A DNA stretch of 64,000 nt from the NCBI RefSeq assembly GCF_017814275.1, contig NZ_JAGIYQ010000009.1:1-64000 (forward strand), read 5' to 3'. Of the stretch, positions 17,948 to 26,269 are shown in pieces; position 1 is the stretch's first letter, and the number at the start of each line of letters is the position of its first letter. The notes beneath the pieces are model-generated. The model was given only the letters and a program-made list of their open reading frames with translations, was not told the DNA's origin and did not search any database. The translations under genes and the position numbers were made by a program. Source of the stretch: Gottfriedia endophytica. Lineage in GTDB: Bacteria > Bacillota > Bacilli > Bacillales > Bacillaceae_G.

Positions 17948-18056
17948 AAGGCTTATTTCGTATACATTGTTGCTATTTTGAATGCGTTAGTTGATTACAA
18001 CTTTTGTCTTTCAAGTTACAAATCTCAAAAGCAACAATCTTTTAGAAAAGAGCCTT
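17948..18056. repeat. A element, copy A1: arms only, GC-rich core missing
   Basis: This 109-bp copy begins AAGGCTTATTTCGTATAC, ATTGTTGC, and continues through GAATGCGTTAGTTGATTACAAC. It then jumps directly to the right arm (TTGTCTTTCAAGTTACAAA...AAAAGCAACAAT...AGAAAAGAGCCTT). The 100-bp GC-rich core found in the other copies is absent. The left and right ends are inverted repeats of each other (AAGGCT, TTTC and ATTGTTGC blocks). Confidence 0.8.
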
Positions 18057-18068
18057 TTTTAAAACGAA

Positions 18069-19106
18069 TTAAGCTGTTACGTATAAATACAATAATTTCA
18101 TTGTATTTTCTAAACCTTGGTAATGTGTTCTTTCCATTCCATGAGAAGCGTGTACGCCCGGTCCGATTAATGCACCTCTAATATTATGACCACCTCTTAA
18201 GGCAGCACCTGTATCCGATCCATACATAGGATATATATCAACTGCATAATTTAGCTCGTTATTTTTTGCTAATTCAACTAAGCGAGTTACCATATTGTAA
18301 TCATATGGACCACCAGAATCCTTTGCACAAATTGATACATCGTATTCTGTACAACTTAGGTCATCACCAATACAGCCCATATCGACAGAAAGTAATTCTG
18401 TAATATCTTCCGGTATGTAGGAAGATCCATGTCCTACTTCTTCATATGTAGAAATAAATAGCTTTGTCGTATATTTTGGTGTTATATTTTCTCTTTTAAA
18501 TAACTCTAATAAACCAATTAAACAAGCTACGCTAGCTTTATCATCTATAAATCTAGATTTGATAAATCCGCTTTCAGTAATTATCGTTTTTGGATCAAAA
18601 AATACAAAATCACCAGCGCAAATACCTAATTTTTCTACGTCTTCTTTTGATTTTACTACTTCATCGATACGAATCTCCATGTTTTCTGGATCGCGTTTTT
18701 TTGTTTTACTATCTTCAAACACATGGATTGCAGGACTTGTTGATAAAAATGTACCAGTATATAATCTTCCATCTCTTGTTCTTATATAGCAATATTCTGC
18801 ATCTAAAGTAGGAACGATTGGACCACCGATAACTGTAAATTTCAATGTTCCTTTGCTTGTTATTGAACGAACCATTGCACCTAAAGTATCAACATGCGCA
18901 GATAATCCAATTACTTCCTCATTGCTATGACCAGGTATTGTGATAACTCCGCACCCTTTTCTAGTTGTTTCAAACTCATAACCAAATTGAGAAGCATATG
19001 AACTGATTTTTTCCATAATGTCAAAACAAAAGCCACTTGGACTATGAAATTCAAGTAATTCTTTAGCTGTTTTTAATACAAATTCTTTGTTAATTGAACT
19101 ATTCAT
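18069..19106 (-). CDS. M42 family metallopeptidase (glutamyl aminopeptidase-like)
   Basis: This 345-residue dinuclear metal aminopeptidase trims N-terminal residues from peptides in the cytosol. The start is the ATG at 19106, after AGGTGG; the ATG six codons earlier has no ribosome site. The metal and catalytic motifs are in order: SAHVDTLG (His/Asp), FIDDKAS (bridging Asp), TYEEVGHG (catalytic Glu and metal Glu), LSVDMG (Asp) and GVHASHGMERT (last His). Length fits the YsdC/YtoP/FrvX group. It stands alone, flanked by A elements on both sides. Members may be annotated as endoglucanase, which is historical. Confidence 0.9.
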   Translation of the reverse strand: MNSSINKEFVLKTAKELLEFHSPSGFCFDIMEKISSYASQFGYEFETTRKGCGVITIPGHSNEEVIGLSAHVDTLGAMVRSITSKGTLKFTVIGGPIVPTLDAEYCYIRTRDGRLYTGTFLSTSPAIHVFEDSKTKKRDPENMEIRIDEVVKSKEDVEKLGICAGDFVFFDPKTIITESGFIKSRFIDDKASVACLIGLLELFKRENITPKYTTKLFISTYEEVGHGSSYIPEDITELLSVDMGCIGDDLSCTEYDVSICAKDSGGPYDYNMVTRLVELAKNNELNYAVDIYPMYGSDTGAALRGGHNIRGALIGPGVHASHGMERTHYQGLENTMKLLYLYVTA

Positions 19107-19132
19107 TTTTCCACCTACATTCATTTTTTATC

Positions 19133-19343
19133 TTGGCTGTTTTCTAAACTTTGTTGCTAAAAAAGAAGATGATAAGTTAATCTCCACTCCAGGATGCTCG
19201 CTTTCCGTGGCGCGGGCGGTGAGCCTCCTCGTCGCTATCGCTCCTGCGGGGTCTCACCTGTCCCGCTGCTCCCACAGGAGTCTCGCACCTTCTGTTCCCA
19301 ATAACTTTTGTATCAAAAAACAACAATCTCTAGAAAAGAGCCT
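19133..19343 (-). repeat. A element, copy A2 (full, GGTGAG/CTCACC type)
   Basis: Ends GGCTGTTTTC...TTTGTTGCT and AACAATCTCTAGAAAAGAGCC flank the GC-rich core with CTCGCTTTCCGTGG, GGTGAGCCTCCTCGTCGC and GGGGTCTCACC. The core is far richer in G+C than its surroundings. It fills the spacer between the M42 gene start and the DMT exporter stop. No gene is supported inside it. Confidence 0.85.
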
Positions 19344-19459
19344 AAATTAATAAGTATTTTTTTGTTTTTATAATATTCCATCTATTATTATATCAAAGAA
19401 TCATCCTTGAAATAGTAATATTATTACAAACTTTTATTAAGTAGCATTATGAATAAACC

Positions 19460-20395
19460 TTAGTCAATTTTCGTAATTAGCGTTTCAGTATTACTTTTCG
19501 TCTCTTTTTTATTTTGTTTACTATTTTTTGAAAATAAGATCACTGCGATTCCCGTATAACTAAGAATGATTCCTATTATTTGTAATAAACTTGGATGAAA
19601 TTTGTTAAAAATGATATCAAGAATAATTGCGACAGCTGGATCTAAAAAAGTTAAAGCTGCGATTGTTTTAGTTGATAAATGACGAATACTTCCAAAAAAT
19701 AGCATGTATACAAATCCTGTATGAACAAATCCAATTATCATTAATGCGATCCAATTTGAACTTTGTAAATGATGAAAGGAAGAAAAATTGACAAATGGAA
19801 GTAAGAGCAATGCGCCAACACTTGTTTGAATCATCGTAACAGAATAAGCGCTTAACTTTTGTATCCCTTTACCAATAATCATCAGCATTGCATAAAAACA
19901 GGCGGCTAAGAAAGCCCATATTAAGCCAGAAGAGAGAATTTCTTGGAAAGATCCATTTGTTCCAACCCCAGAAACTAGCATTGTTCCTGAAAAACAAAGT
20001 AAGATACAAAAAAGAGAGAGTAGATTAACTTTTTCTTTATAAATAATACTTCCGACAATAAAGACAATAACTGGTGCTAAATAGTAAATCGAAATAGCAA
20101 TTGTAATATGCATCATTTCAAAAGATTTAAATAAACTTACCCAATTTAGCATTAGAAATAAACCGCAGCATATGACTTTTATGATTTCTGGTTTATTCCA
20201 TTTTTCAGTTTTAAAGGTTCCGGATAATACCCACAAAGTACCTAATAGAATAGCAGCTGCTGTACAACGAATAAAAACAAGCTCAATTGCTTTTACTCCG
20301 GTTTTTGCAGACAAGAAACCAACTGATCCAAAAATCGCCATAGCAAGCACCATTCCTAAAGTTGCTTTTTTCCCTTTTGAGTCCACATTTTTCAT
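19460..20395 (-). CDS. DMT superfamily (EamA) transporter
   Basis: This 311-residue inner-membrane permease is built from two EamA repeats of five helices each. The protein alternates hydrophobic helices throughout and ends in a charged tail rich in Lys, Asn and Thr. LGMVLAMAIFGSVGFLSAKTG near the start and the second-repeat GLIWAFLAACFYAMLMIIGKG are typical. EamA proteins usually export amino acids or other metabolites, but the substrate cannot be read here. The ATG follows GAAAGGGGGA. It is adjacent to yugH/yugG but separated by a terminator, so it is probably a separate transcription unit. Confidence 0.88.
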   Translation of the reverse strand: MKNVDSKGKKATLGMVLAMAIFGSVGFLSAKTGVKAIELVFIRCTAAAILLGTLWVLSGTFKTEKWNKPEIIKVICCGLFLMLNWVSLFKSFEMMHITIAISIYYLAPVIVFIVGSIIYKEKVNLLSLFCILLCFSGTMLVSGVGTNGSFQEILSSGLIWAFLAACFYAMLMIIGKGIQKLSAYSVTMIQTSVGALLLLPFVNFSSFHHLQSSNWIALMIIGFVHTGFVYMLFFGSIRHLSTKTIAALTFLDPAVAIILDIIFNKFHPSLLQIIGIILSYTGIAVILFSKNSKQNKKETKSNTETLITKID

Positions 20396-20482
20396 CTATA
20401 GATTTCCCCCTTTCAAATAAAGTTTTTCTATATTCACTTTCCTCTTTATAAAAACAGTTTCAATGAAATAGCCTAAATATGG

Positions 20483-20523
20483 AAAAGAAGCTCTTTGGTC
20501 CTGAAATATCTTACCAAAGAGCT
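20483..20523 (-). terminator. terminator of the yugG-yugH operon
   Basis: On the minus strand AGCTCTTTGGT pairs perfectly with ACCAAAGAGCT around a 13-nt loop and is followed by TCTTTTCC. Confidence 0.8.
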
Positions 20524-20533
20524 AGAAAATAGC

Positions 20534-21718
20534 TTATATATTACCAACAGGTTCAACCACTGGAATTGTTTGTATAAATCGTTGAATACGTTTTGATGCT
20601 TCAATTAATTTTTCTAAAGAAGTTGCATATGAACAGCGAATATACCCTTCTCCACATTCACCGAACACGTTACCTGGAACAACTGCAACACGTTCTTTAA
20701 TTAATAATTCCTGTGCAAATTCTTCAGAGGTAAGTCCAGTGTTTTCGATTGATGGGAATACATAAAACGCTCCACCCGGCATATGACAAGGTAACCCAAT
20801 TTCTTGGAACGATTTTACTAGGAAATTACGACGTTGCATATAGCTACGTCTCATCGCTTGCACATCAGCTTCTCCATTACGCAGTGCTTCTACCGCAGCA
20901 TGTTGAGACATCGTTGGTGCACACATAATTGCATATTGGTGAACCTTCAGCATATGCGAAATAATTTCAGTCGGTGCCGCTACAATCCCTAAACGCCATC
21001 CTGTCATAGCAAAAGTTTTTGAAAATCCAGAAATTAGAATCGTATGATCACGCATTCCTTCAATATTTGCAAAACTAGTATATTCTTCATCGTATACAAG
21101 CTCTGCATAAATCTCATCTGAGATAACGAGTAAATTATGTTTCTTAACTAGGTCAGCAAGCTGCTCTAACAACTCTTTTTCTAATAATGTTCCCGTTGGA
21201 TTATTAGGATTACATAAAAGAATAGCCTTTGTTTTTGATGTGATCGTATTTGCAAGAGCTTCAATATTTAGTTTAAATTCATCTTTACCTGAAGTTGAAA
21301 AATGAACCGGAATCCCACCTGCTAACGAAACTAGAGGAGCATATGCCACAAAACATGGGTCTATGACAATAACTTCGTCTCCTGGATTTAGAATCGTACG
21401 TAAGGCAATATCAATTCCTTGACTTGCACCAACAGTAATAATGATTTCTTCTTCATGATATGTAACTTGAAACTTTCGATTTAAGTAACGACTTACTTCT
21501 TCACGCAATTCTAGTAAACCCGCATTTGATGTATAAGCTGTATGACCAGTTTCTAATGAATAAATACTAGCTTCACGAACATTCCAAGGCGTTACAAAGT
21601 CAGGCTCTCCAACTCCTAATGAAATAACATTATCCATGCTTGAAGCTAAATCAAAGAACTTACGAATCCCTGATGGCTGAATTGCTGTAACAGTATTTGA
21701 TAATAAAAACTTACTCAT
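20534..21718 (-). CDS. yugH: PLP-dependent aminotransferase (YugH-like)
   Basis: This is a 394-residue fold-type I aminotransferase, class I/II. ISGFSKTFAMTGWRLG contains the PLP-binding Lys234. NPNNPTGT (170-177) and SDEIYAELVY (200-209) bind the cofactor and substrate carboxylate. IRCSYATS near the end has the conserved Arg. The ATG overlaps the stop of the Lrp/AsnC gene (ATGA), so the pair is co-translated. This gene pair matches B. subtilis yugG-yugH, where YugH is an aromatic or alanine-type aminotransferase homologue. The natural amino donor is unknown. Confidence 0.88.
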   Translation of the reverse strand: MSKFLLSNTVTAIQPSGIRKFFDLASSMDNVISLGVGEPDFVTPWNVREASIYSLETGHTAYTSNAGLLELREEVSRYLNRKFQVTYHEEEIIITVGASQGIDIALRTILNPGDEVIVIDPCFVAYAPLVSLAGGIPVHFSTSGKDEFKLNIEALANTITSKTKAILLCNPNNPTGTLLEKELLEQLADLVKKHNLLVISDEIYAELVYDEEYTSFANIEGMRDHTILISGFSKTFAMTGWRLGIVAAPTEIISHMLKVHQYAIMCAPTMSQHAAVEALRNGEADVQAMRRSYMQRRNFLVKSFQEIGLPCHMPGGAFYVFPSIENTGLTSEEFAQELLIKERVAVVPGNVFGECGEGYIRCSYATSLEKLIEASKRIQRFIQTIPVVEPVGNI

Positions 21719-22209
21719 AATGTTACCACCATTCGTTTATCGTCTTCTTTTTGGTCATACATAATACTGTCATGTTTATATCTTTTTAAAATGAAGTGCG
21801 TCGTCGTTGATAAAATTGAATCTAGTGTTGATAGTTTTTGAGAAACAAAGGATGCTATTGAAGTCATCGTTTTCCCTTCGACTACAACTGATAAATCATA
21901 TGTACCAGACATTAAGTAAACAGACTTCACTTCTGGATAACGATATATTTTCTCAGCAATCTCATCAAATCCTACACCTCTTTTTGGTGTAACTTTGACA
22001 TCGATCATTGCTGTAACAGTTTCTTGAATTGGAACCTTACCCCAGTCAATCAACGTGATATATTGTAATATCACTCGATCATTTTCGAATTTATTTAACA
22101 TTCCGACAATTTCTTCTTCAGACACATCGATCATTTTTGCCAAAACATCATTTGCTAAACGACCATTTTGTTCAATACATTGCAATAATTGTATTTCTTT
22201 CTCATTCAT
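21715..22209 (-). CDS. yugG: Lrp/AsnC family transcriptional regulator (YugG-like)
   Basis: This 164-residue regulator has an N-terminal winged helix (about residues 3-55: LLQCIEQNGRLANDVLAKMI) and a C-terminal RAM ligand domain (from about residue 75: AMIDVKVTPKRG, VYLMSGTYDLSVVVEG). Such proteins form octamers that bind amino acids. It is the promoter-proximal gene of a two-gene operon with an aminotransferase, as in B. subtilis yugGH. It may therefore regulate that aminotransferase in response to its substrate. The ATG follows AAGGGG. Confidence 0.88.
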   Translation of the reverse strand: MNEKEIQLLQCIEQNGRLANDVLAKMIDVSEEEIVGMLNKFENDRVILQYITLIDWGKVPIQETVTAMIDVKVTPKRGVGFDEIAEKIYRYPEVKSVYLMSGTYDLSVVVEGKTMTSIASFVSQKLSTLDSILSTTTHFILKRYKHDSIMYDQKEDDKRMVVTL

Positions 22210-22362
22210 TTGCCTTACCCCTTCAAGTTAGTAAATTATCTGTTGTCACTTCCTATTGTATCAAGAAGTAGAGATTGAACTCAAACCTTTTTCGAAATTA
22301 AATGAATTTTTTAATATAGTATTAATTAATAGAATTCAAGACAAGAAAAAATAGTACAATCG

Positions 22363-22566
22363 TGGCTATATTAGAATGCGTTAGTTGATTACAACTCCAG
22401 GTTGCTCCCTTTCCGTGGGGCGTGAGCTGAGCCTCCTCGTCGCATTCGCTCCTGCGGGGTCTCAGCCTTCCCGCTATTCCCACAGGAGTCTCGCACCTTC
22501 CGTTGTAATCAACTTCTGTCTTTAAAGTTCAAATCTTAAAAGCAACAATCTTTCAGAAAAGTGCCT
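22363..22566 (-). repeat. A element, copy A3 (full, GCTGAG/CTCAGC type)
   Basis: The best-preserved stem is here: AGTTGATTACAAC (22383-22395) and GTTGTAATCAACT (22502-22514) are exact inverted repeats 13 bp long, bracketing the GC-rich core. The inner arms GCTGAGCC and GGTCTCAGC also pair. The left outer end is shortened. It lies in the 540-nt spacer between the divergent yugG and the 156-aa gene. Confidence 0.85.
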
Positions 22567-22692
22567 TTTTAAAAATCAAATTAGACATATATTCGATTCA
22601 TTTCAATCTATTTCCATCCTAAATCAGTACAAATTATGTATTACATAGATATTATTATTCTTTTCAATGTTTCCAAGTACTTCATTAACGAT

Positions 22693-22706
22693 TTTGATTC
22701 ATCAAA
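22693..22706 (+). promoter_or_regulatory. candidate operator/promoter region of the 22754 gene
   Basis: TTTGAT-TC-ATCAAA is a short palindrome immediately upstream of a TATACT -10-like hexamer, about 45 nt before the ATG at 22754. It could be an operator within the promoter spacer. This is weak evidence. Confidence 0.25.
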
Positions 22707-22753
22707 TTCTATGATATACTAAACAGACTAAATTTTATCATAACGGAGGCAAT

Positions 22754-23224
22754 ATGCTTACATACGAAGAAAAAATTGCAATTATTGAAACGTTTCCTGA
22801 GTTAACGAGAAAAGATGTATCACTTGGTCGAACTAATTACCAGTTTGAGGAAAGTGTAACTGATAAAAAAAATGTGGTGTATCATTTACATCCAAATGGA
22901 AACGGATTTGTTTATGCTGAACATGTAAAAGGTATTCGTACAAACGACAAAGGTATGATTAACATTCGTGACTTTTCAGCTGATGAATTAAAAGAACTTA
23001 TTGAAAAATCGATCCAATCCCTTTCAACTAAAGTAGTTGAAGAAAACACATCAGAAGAAATTGATGAAGAAACATGGGTAAATAAAGATGGACAAACATT
23101 GATACTTATCTTTGAGGATGATATGTGGAATATTTATGCCGGTATCAGTCTAGACGGGACTTTTAATTCATATGGTGAAGCCGCTGAATATTTAGATGAA
23201 GAAGGATTTTCTTTCAAAGAATAA
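22754..23224 (+). CDS. hypothetical protein, 156 aa
   Basis: I do not recognise a family. The ATG follows AACGGAGGCAAT. The N-terminal part (YHLHPNGNGFVYAEHVKG) looks like a small beta-rich domain. After an acidic helical linker (about residues 75-105, SADELKELIEKSI...), the C-terminal part (WVNKDGQTLILIFEDDMWNIYAGISLDGTFNSYGEAAEYL) forms a second compact region. The protein is acidic and cytosolic. It is first of three tightly spaced plus-strand genes ending with ywbE, so the three are probably one transcript. Confidence 0.7.
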   Translation: MLTYEEKIAIIETFPELTRKDVSLGRTNYQFEESVTDKKNVVYHLHPNGNGFVYAEHVKGIRTNDKGMINIRDFSADELKELIEKSIQSLSTKVVEENTSEEIDEETWVNKDGQTLILIFEDDMWNIYAGISLDGTFNSYGEAAEYLDEEGFSFKE

Positions 23225-23243
23225 TAAACAATAAAAGGAGAAA

Positions 23244-23435
23244 ATGATGAGTAATTCAGAAAATCAACCAACAACTAAAAAGGTAAGTTTACAAGATTTA
23301 ATGCGTCAAAAGCTTGAAGCTAAAAAACAAGGTCAAGGTACTTCAAAAAACAGCATGAATGCTGTAAAAGACACAACAAAAAAGAGCCAATTAAATAAAA
23401 AGCCAAATAACCAACGTAAACGTATGGGTGTTTAA
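23244..23435 (+). CDS. small basic hydrophilic protein, 63 aa
   Basis: An AAAGGAG site precedes two adjacent ATGs (23244 and 23247). The protein is highly charged and low in hydrophobics, rich in Lys, Gln, Asn and Ser (MRQKLEAKKQGQG, NKKPNNQRKRMGV). This suggests a disordered nucleic-acid-binding or spore-type protein. No known small acid-soluble protein motif is present. It lies 19 nt after the 156-aa gene and two bases before ywbE. Confidence 0.6.
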   Translation: MMSNSENQPTTKKVSLQDLMRQKLEAKKQGQGTSKNSMNAVKDTTKKSQLNKKPNNQRKRMGV

Positions 23436-23437
23436 TT

Positions 23438-23632
23438 GTGAATGGTCAAATCCGTTCAAATATCGTCCCTGGTAAACAAGTAAATATTGTACTTAAACAA
23501 GATCAGCGTACAGGGAAGCTAACTCATGGGATTGTCAAAGATATCCTGACAAAATCCCCTTCCCATCCACATGGAATTAAAGTTCGACTTGAAGACGGAC
23601 AAGTTGGTCGTGTTAAAGAAGTTATTAGCTAA
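23438..23632 (+). CDS. ywbE: YwbE family protein
   Basis: This 64-residue member of the YwbE/DUF2196 family has the diagnostic run VLKQDQRTGKLTHGIVKDIL followed by HPHGIKVRLEDGQVGRVKEV. These small KOW-like beta proteins are conserved in Firmicutes, with no established function. The start is a GTG at 23438, three bases past the preceding stop, with no clear ribosome site of its own, so translation is probably coupled. A strong hairpin terminator follows. Confidence 0.9.
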   Translation: MNGQIRSNIVPGKQVNIVLKQDQRTGKLTHGIVKDILTKSPSHPHGIKVRLEDGQVGRVKEVIS

Positions 23633-23678
23633 AAAAAGAGGTTATTCCATTTGTCATATTGGAATAACCTCTTTTTTA
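23631..23678. terminator. bidirectional terminator between ywbE and the 49-aa gene
   Basis: AAAAAAGAGGTTATTCCA pairs perfectly with its mirror TGGAATAACCTCTTTTTT around a 10-nt loop. It has T-runs in both directions and serves both convergent genes. Confidence 0.9.
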
Positions 23679-23679
23679 T

Positions 23680-23829
23680 CTACTTATTATGATGTATAAC
23701 CTTAGATTTACTTCCTTTTTTAGAACGATAATCAGTTCCCTTGTTATTATCACCACTTGCTGGTTTTGCACCACCAAGAGATGGAGAATTTTGATTACTG
23801 CTTCCACGACTTCCATTACGATTCGTCAT
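23680..23829 (-). CDS. 49-aa basic, Gly/Ser/Asn-rich protein
   Basis: An ATG at 23829 follows a textbook AGGAGGTG ribosome site. The 49 residues are hydrophilic and basic (MTNRNGSRGSSNQN..., YRSKKGSKSKVIHHNK), with no hydrophobic core, so the protein is likely disordered. The strong ribosome site and the shared convergent terminator support a real gene. The composition resembles small spore or nucleoid-associated peptides, but I cannot name a family. Confidence 0.6.
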   Translation of the reverse strand: MTNRNGSRGSSNQNSPSLGGAKPASGDNNKGTDYRSKKGSKSKVIHHNK

Positions 23830-23953
23830 ACGTACACCTCCTATTCACAAATAGGATGCCTAAGATTTGGATGGTTATTCGTATCCTCTTTTCTACCTAC
23901 ATAATGAATGTTCCCCTTTTAATGGAACCTAAGAAGAGAATAATGTGTGTGCA

Positions 23954-24070
23954 ATGATGTTAGATTGGGATGATGCTGGTATCCATTACAGTTTAGCATT
24001 CTACTCTAAGCAATCTGGAAAGAAGATTAGCAAAAATGCCTTATTTAGTACTGCAAAATCATTTGAATAA
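23954..24070 (+). pseudogene. short orphan reading frame, possible gene remnant
   Basis: An ATG at 23954 opens 38 codons (MMLDWDDAGIHYSLAFYSKQSG...) ending in TAA just before a hairpin that could be its terminator. It lacks a clear ribosome site and the frame is closed upstream by a TAA at about 23928. It may be the 3' end of a lost gene or chance. Confidence 0.25.
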
Positions 24071-24076
24071 AGATTA

Positions 24077-24110
24077 ATAAAAGAGATTGGCAATTTGCCA
24101 ATCCCTTCTT
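24077..24110. terminator. terminator of hisC
   Basis: AGATTGGCAA and TTGCCAATC pair as an almost loop-less hairpin. On the minus strand the T-rich run CTCTTTTATT follows. Confidence 0.75.
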
Positions 24111-24119
24111 AAGTGAAAT

Positions 24120-25202
24120 TTAATTTTGGATAATTTTATGATTTAATACTTCTTTTAAGTGGTAAATTAGTTCTTCATTCTCTTCTTTTGAACCAATTGT
24201 AATTCGAATCCCCTGTGGGAATGCTCTAATAATGTAGCCTTTGGATTGTAGTTTTTCAAAAACTTCCCCACTATTTTCAACTTCCATAAAAATAAAATTT
24301 GTTTGTGAAGGAAAATATGGAATGTCTTGTTCTTTACAAAACTTGATATATTGTTCTAAACCTTTCGTATTTTCGATTACACAATGCTCGATAAACTGTT
24401 GGTCATCTAATGCTACCATTGCAACTACTTGTGCAATCATAGATGTATTAAATGGTAATCGAACAATATTTAATTCTGCCATTAATTCGGCATTTCCAAT
24501 TCCATATCCAATTCGGAATGAAGCAAGACCGTATGCCTTTGAAAACGTGCGTAAAATGATGACATTCTTGTATTTCTGAAGTAATTTGATTGTATTTGGA
24601 AAATCAGTAGCAGTTGCATATTCAACATAAGCTTCATCTACAACAACATAAGTTGACTCAGGTACAGCACGAATAAAGTTTTCTAATTCCACTTCGTTAA
24701 CATATGTACCAGTCGGGTTATTTGGATTACAAATCCAAACAATTTTTGTTTGATCATCTATTTGTTCTAACATTTTAGTTAGATTATGAACTCCCTCCAC
24801 TAAAGGTACACTACGTACTTCAGCACCTTCAACTACGGCATGATGGGCATATTGTGGAAATGTAGGAGTAGCACATACAATATTATTTTCTGATTTTAAT
24901 AAGCCACGAGTTATGATTTGAATCACTTCGTCAGCACCACTACCAAACAGCAGTTCCTCTGGAGTAACATTTAAAAAGGCAGCAACTTTTTTACTTAATG
25001 CTTCAGATGCTCCATCAGGGTATATTGCAAATTGATCAGCAACTGTTTTTATTGCTTCAAAAACTTTTGAAGAACAACCGAAAGGATTTTCATTTGAAGC
25101 TAACTTAACTACTTTATCAAGCCCGTATTCTCTTTTAACTATTTCACTCGGCTTTCCAGGTTTATACGCTTGTAAAGTTAATATTTGTGGTTTTACATGC
25201 AT
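24120..25202 (-). CDS. hisC: histidinol-phosphate aminotransferase
   Basis: This 360-residue PLP enzyme transaminates histidinol phosphate / imidazole acetol phosphate in histidine synthesis. In Bacilli it also serves as an aromatic aminotransferase. KLASNENPFG (33-42), FGSGADEVI (86-94), NPNNPTGT (159-166), DEAYVEY (189-195), LRTFSKAYGLASFRIG with Lys222, and RAFPQGIRITIG near the end are all canonical. It stands alone, not in a his or aro operon, and has its own terminator. A second copy in the genome is therefore likely. The ATG follows GGGAGA. Confidence 0.92.
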   Translation of the reverse strand: MHVKPQILTLQAYKPGKPSEIVKREYGLDKVVKLASNENPFGCSSKVFEAIKTVADQFAIYPDGASEALSKKVAAFLNVTPEELLFGSGADEVIQIITRGLLKSENNIVCATPTFPQYAHHAVVEGAEVRSVPLVEGVHNLTKMLEQIDDQTKIVWICNPNNPTGTYVNEVELENFIRAVPESTYVVVDEAYVEYATATDFPNTIKLLQKYKNVIILRTFSKAYGLASFRIGYGIGNAELMAELNIVRLPFNTSMIAQVVAMVALDDQQFIEHCVIENTKGLEQYIKFCKEQDIPYFPSQTNFIFMEVENSGEVFEKLQSKGYIIRAFPQGIRITIGSKEENEELIYHLKEVLNHKIIQN

Positions 25203-25348
25203 CCTTAATCTCTCCCTTTTCTAAATTTATTTTTATTGATTCAATTGGTTAAAAGCCAAATGTTATTAGAAAGGTCTATTATCTATTGGATCTATGTTGT
25301 ACAAATTATAAATGATTTCTACTTAAGAAAACCTTCTAAGTCTATGTA

Positions 25349-25377
25349 AAAATACAATTTCATCGATTGTATTTTCT
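25349..25377 (-). terminator. terminator overlapping the stop of the DUF2306-like gene
   Basis: On the minus strand AAAATACAAT and ATTGTATTTT pair around CGATGAA, so the TGA stop of the 25360 gene lies in the loop of its own terminator. Confidence 0.7.
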
Positions 25378-25809
25378 CCCAACCTTAATAATAATCGGTG
25401 TTCCAATAATTGTTGGTAAAAACCATACTAATAAGATCGGTAAATTGTTTATTAACGGAATGCTTTTGGCATTTACAACAAGTGTTGCAGTCACGATTCC
25501 AATATATGAACCTAACATTCCACCGATATGACTACCTAACCAGTTTTTCCATCTTTTCTTGGCAGCTATATACCCAAGAAGGGCCAATGAATATGAAAAA
25601 ATAGCTATATAAAAAAGATAAGCACTTTCATTCCAATGTAATATCGACATGACAACCGCTGTTATGAATACTAAAAAATATGATCCATGATAAATTTCAC
25701 CATAAAAAGAATGCTTACCCCTTCTTTTTTTCGAAAACCCAGCTAGTAATCCTGTAATTAAACAAATAATGCCAGTGATAATATGTAATACTAAAAATAA
25801 TTTAAACAA
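25360..25809 (-). CDS. DUF2306-like small membrane protein
   Basis: This 149-residue integral membrane protein has four to five helices. HIITGIICLITGLLAG (9-24), KRRGKHSFYGEIYHGSYFLVF (28-48), YIAAKKRWKNWLGSHIGGMLGSYIG (80-104) and a final helix to GRKYN. The spacing of conserved His and Gly (GKHSFYGEIYHGS, SHIGGM) resembles the DUF2306 family of putative membrane oxidoreductases or transporters. The function is not known. It is a single gene after hisC and before an A element. Confidence 0.7.
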   Translation of the reverse strand: MFKLFLVLHIITGIICLITGLLAGFSKKRRGKHSFYGEIYHGSYFLVFITAVVMSILHWNESAYLFYIAIFSYSLALLGYIAAKKRWKNWLGSHIGGMLGSYIGIVTATLVVNAKSIPLINNLPILLVWFLPTIIGTPIIIKVGRKYNR

Positions 25810-26049
25810 GTTTTTTCACCTCTAAAATACTTTTGTGACATTCTACAATCTTATTTGATAGATTAAGAAACACAACTTGCTGATTAAAACATTTTATCGA
25901 GTTCATAAAATACCTCTTCATTAAATAATATCAGAAATTTCTATAAATTGAAGATTTTTTTTATTTTCAACTACTTTCGTTCAATAAGAAAAGGCCCATT
26001 TTTAATGATTGGTTTTAAAAGAATTTGATACAATAAAATATTAATAACA

Positions 26050-26225
26050 AAGTTGATTGGAACGGAAGGTGCGAGACTCCTGTGGGAGCAACGGGACAGA
26101 TGAGAGCCCCCGCAGGAGCGATAGTGACGAGGAGGCTCAGCGCCCGACCCACGGAAAGCGAAGTATCCCTACGTCCCAATCAACAACGCTCTTTGTAAAT
26201 AGCAACAAAGCTTACAAAAACAGCC
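26050..26225 (+). repeat. A element, copy A4 (opposite orientation)
   Basis: GTTGATTGGAACGGAAGGTGCGAG opens the core and CCCAATCAAC closes it. The right outer arm (TAGCAACAAAGC...AAACAGCC) is present, while the left outer arm is lost. This is the only copy whose core reads on the plus strand. It lies between the DUF2306-like gene and the mutL terminator; 25810-26049 is otherwise featureless. Confidence 0.85.
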
Positions 26226-26228
26226 AAA

Positions 26229-26269
26229 AGAAAAAAGCGTAAAATCAATAAATGATTTTACGCTTTTTA
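26229..26269 (-). terminator. terminator of mutL
   Basis: AAAAAGCGTAAAATCA pairs with TGATTTTACGCTTTTT, immediately after the mutL stop on the minus strand. Confidence 0.9.

Noticed and set aside
26057-26242. Reading frames within A elements (also 28235-28465, 52609-52797, 52729-53049, 19087-19350)
   Set aside because: They follow the repeat, occur on either strand, lack ribosome sites, and share peptide runs only because the DNA is repeated.
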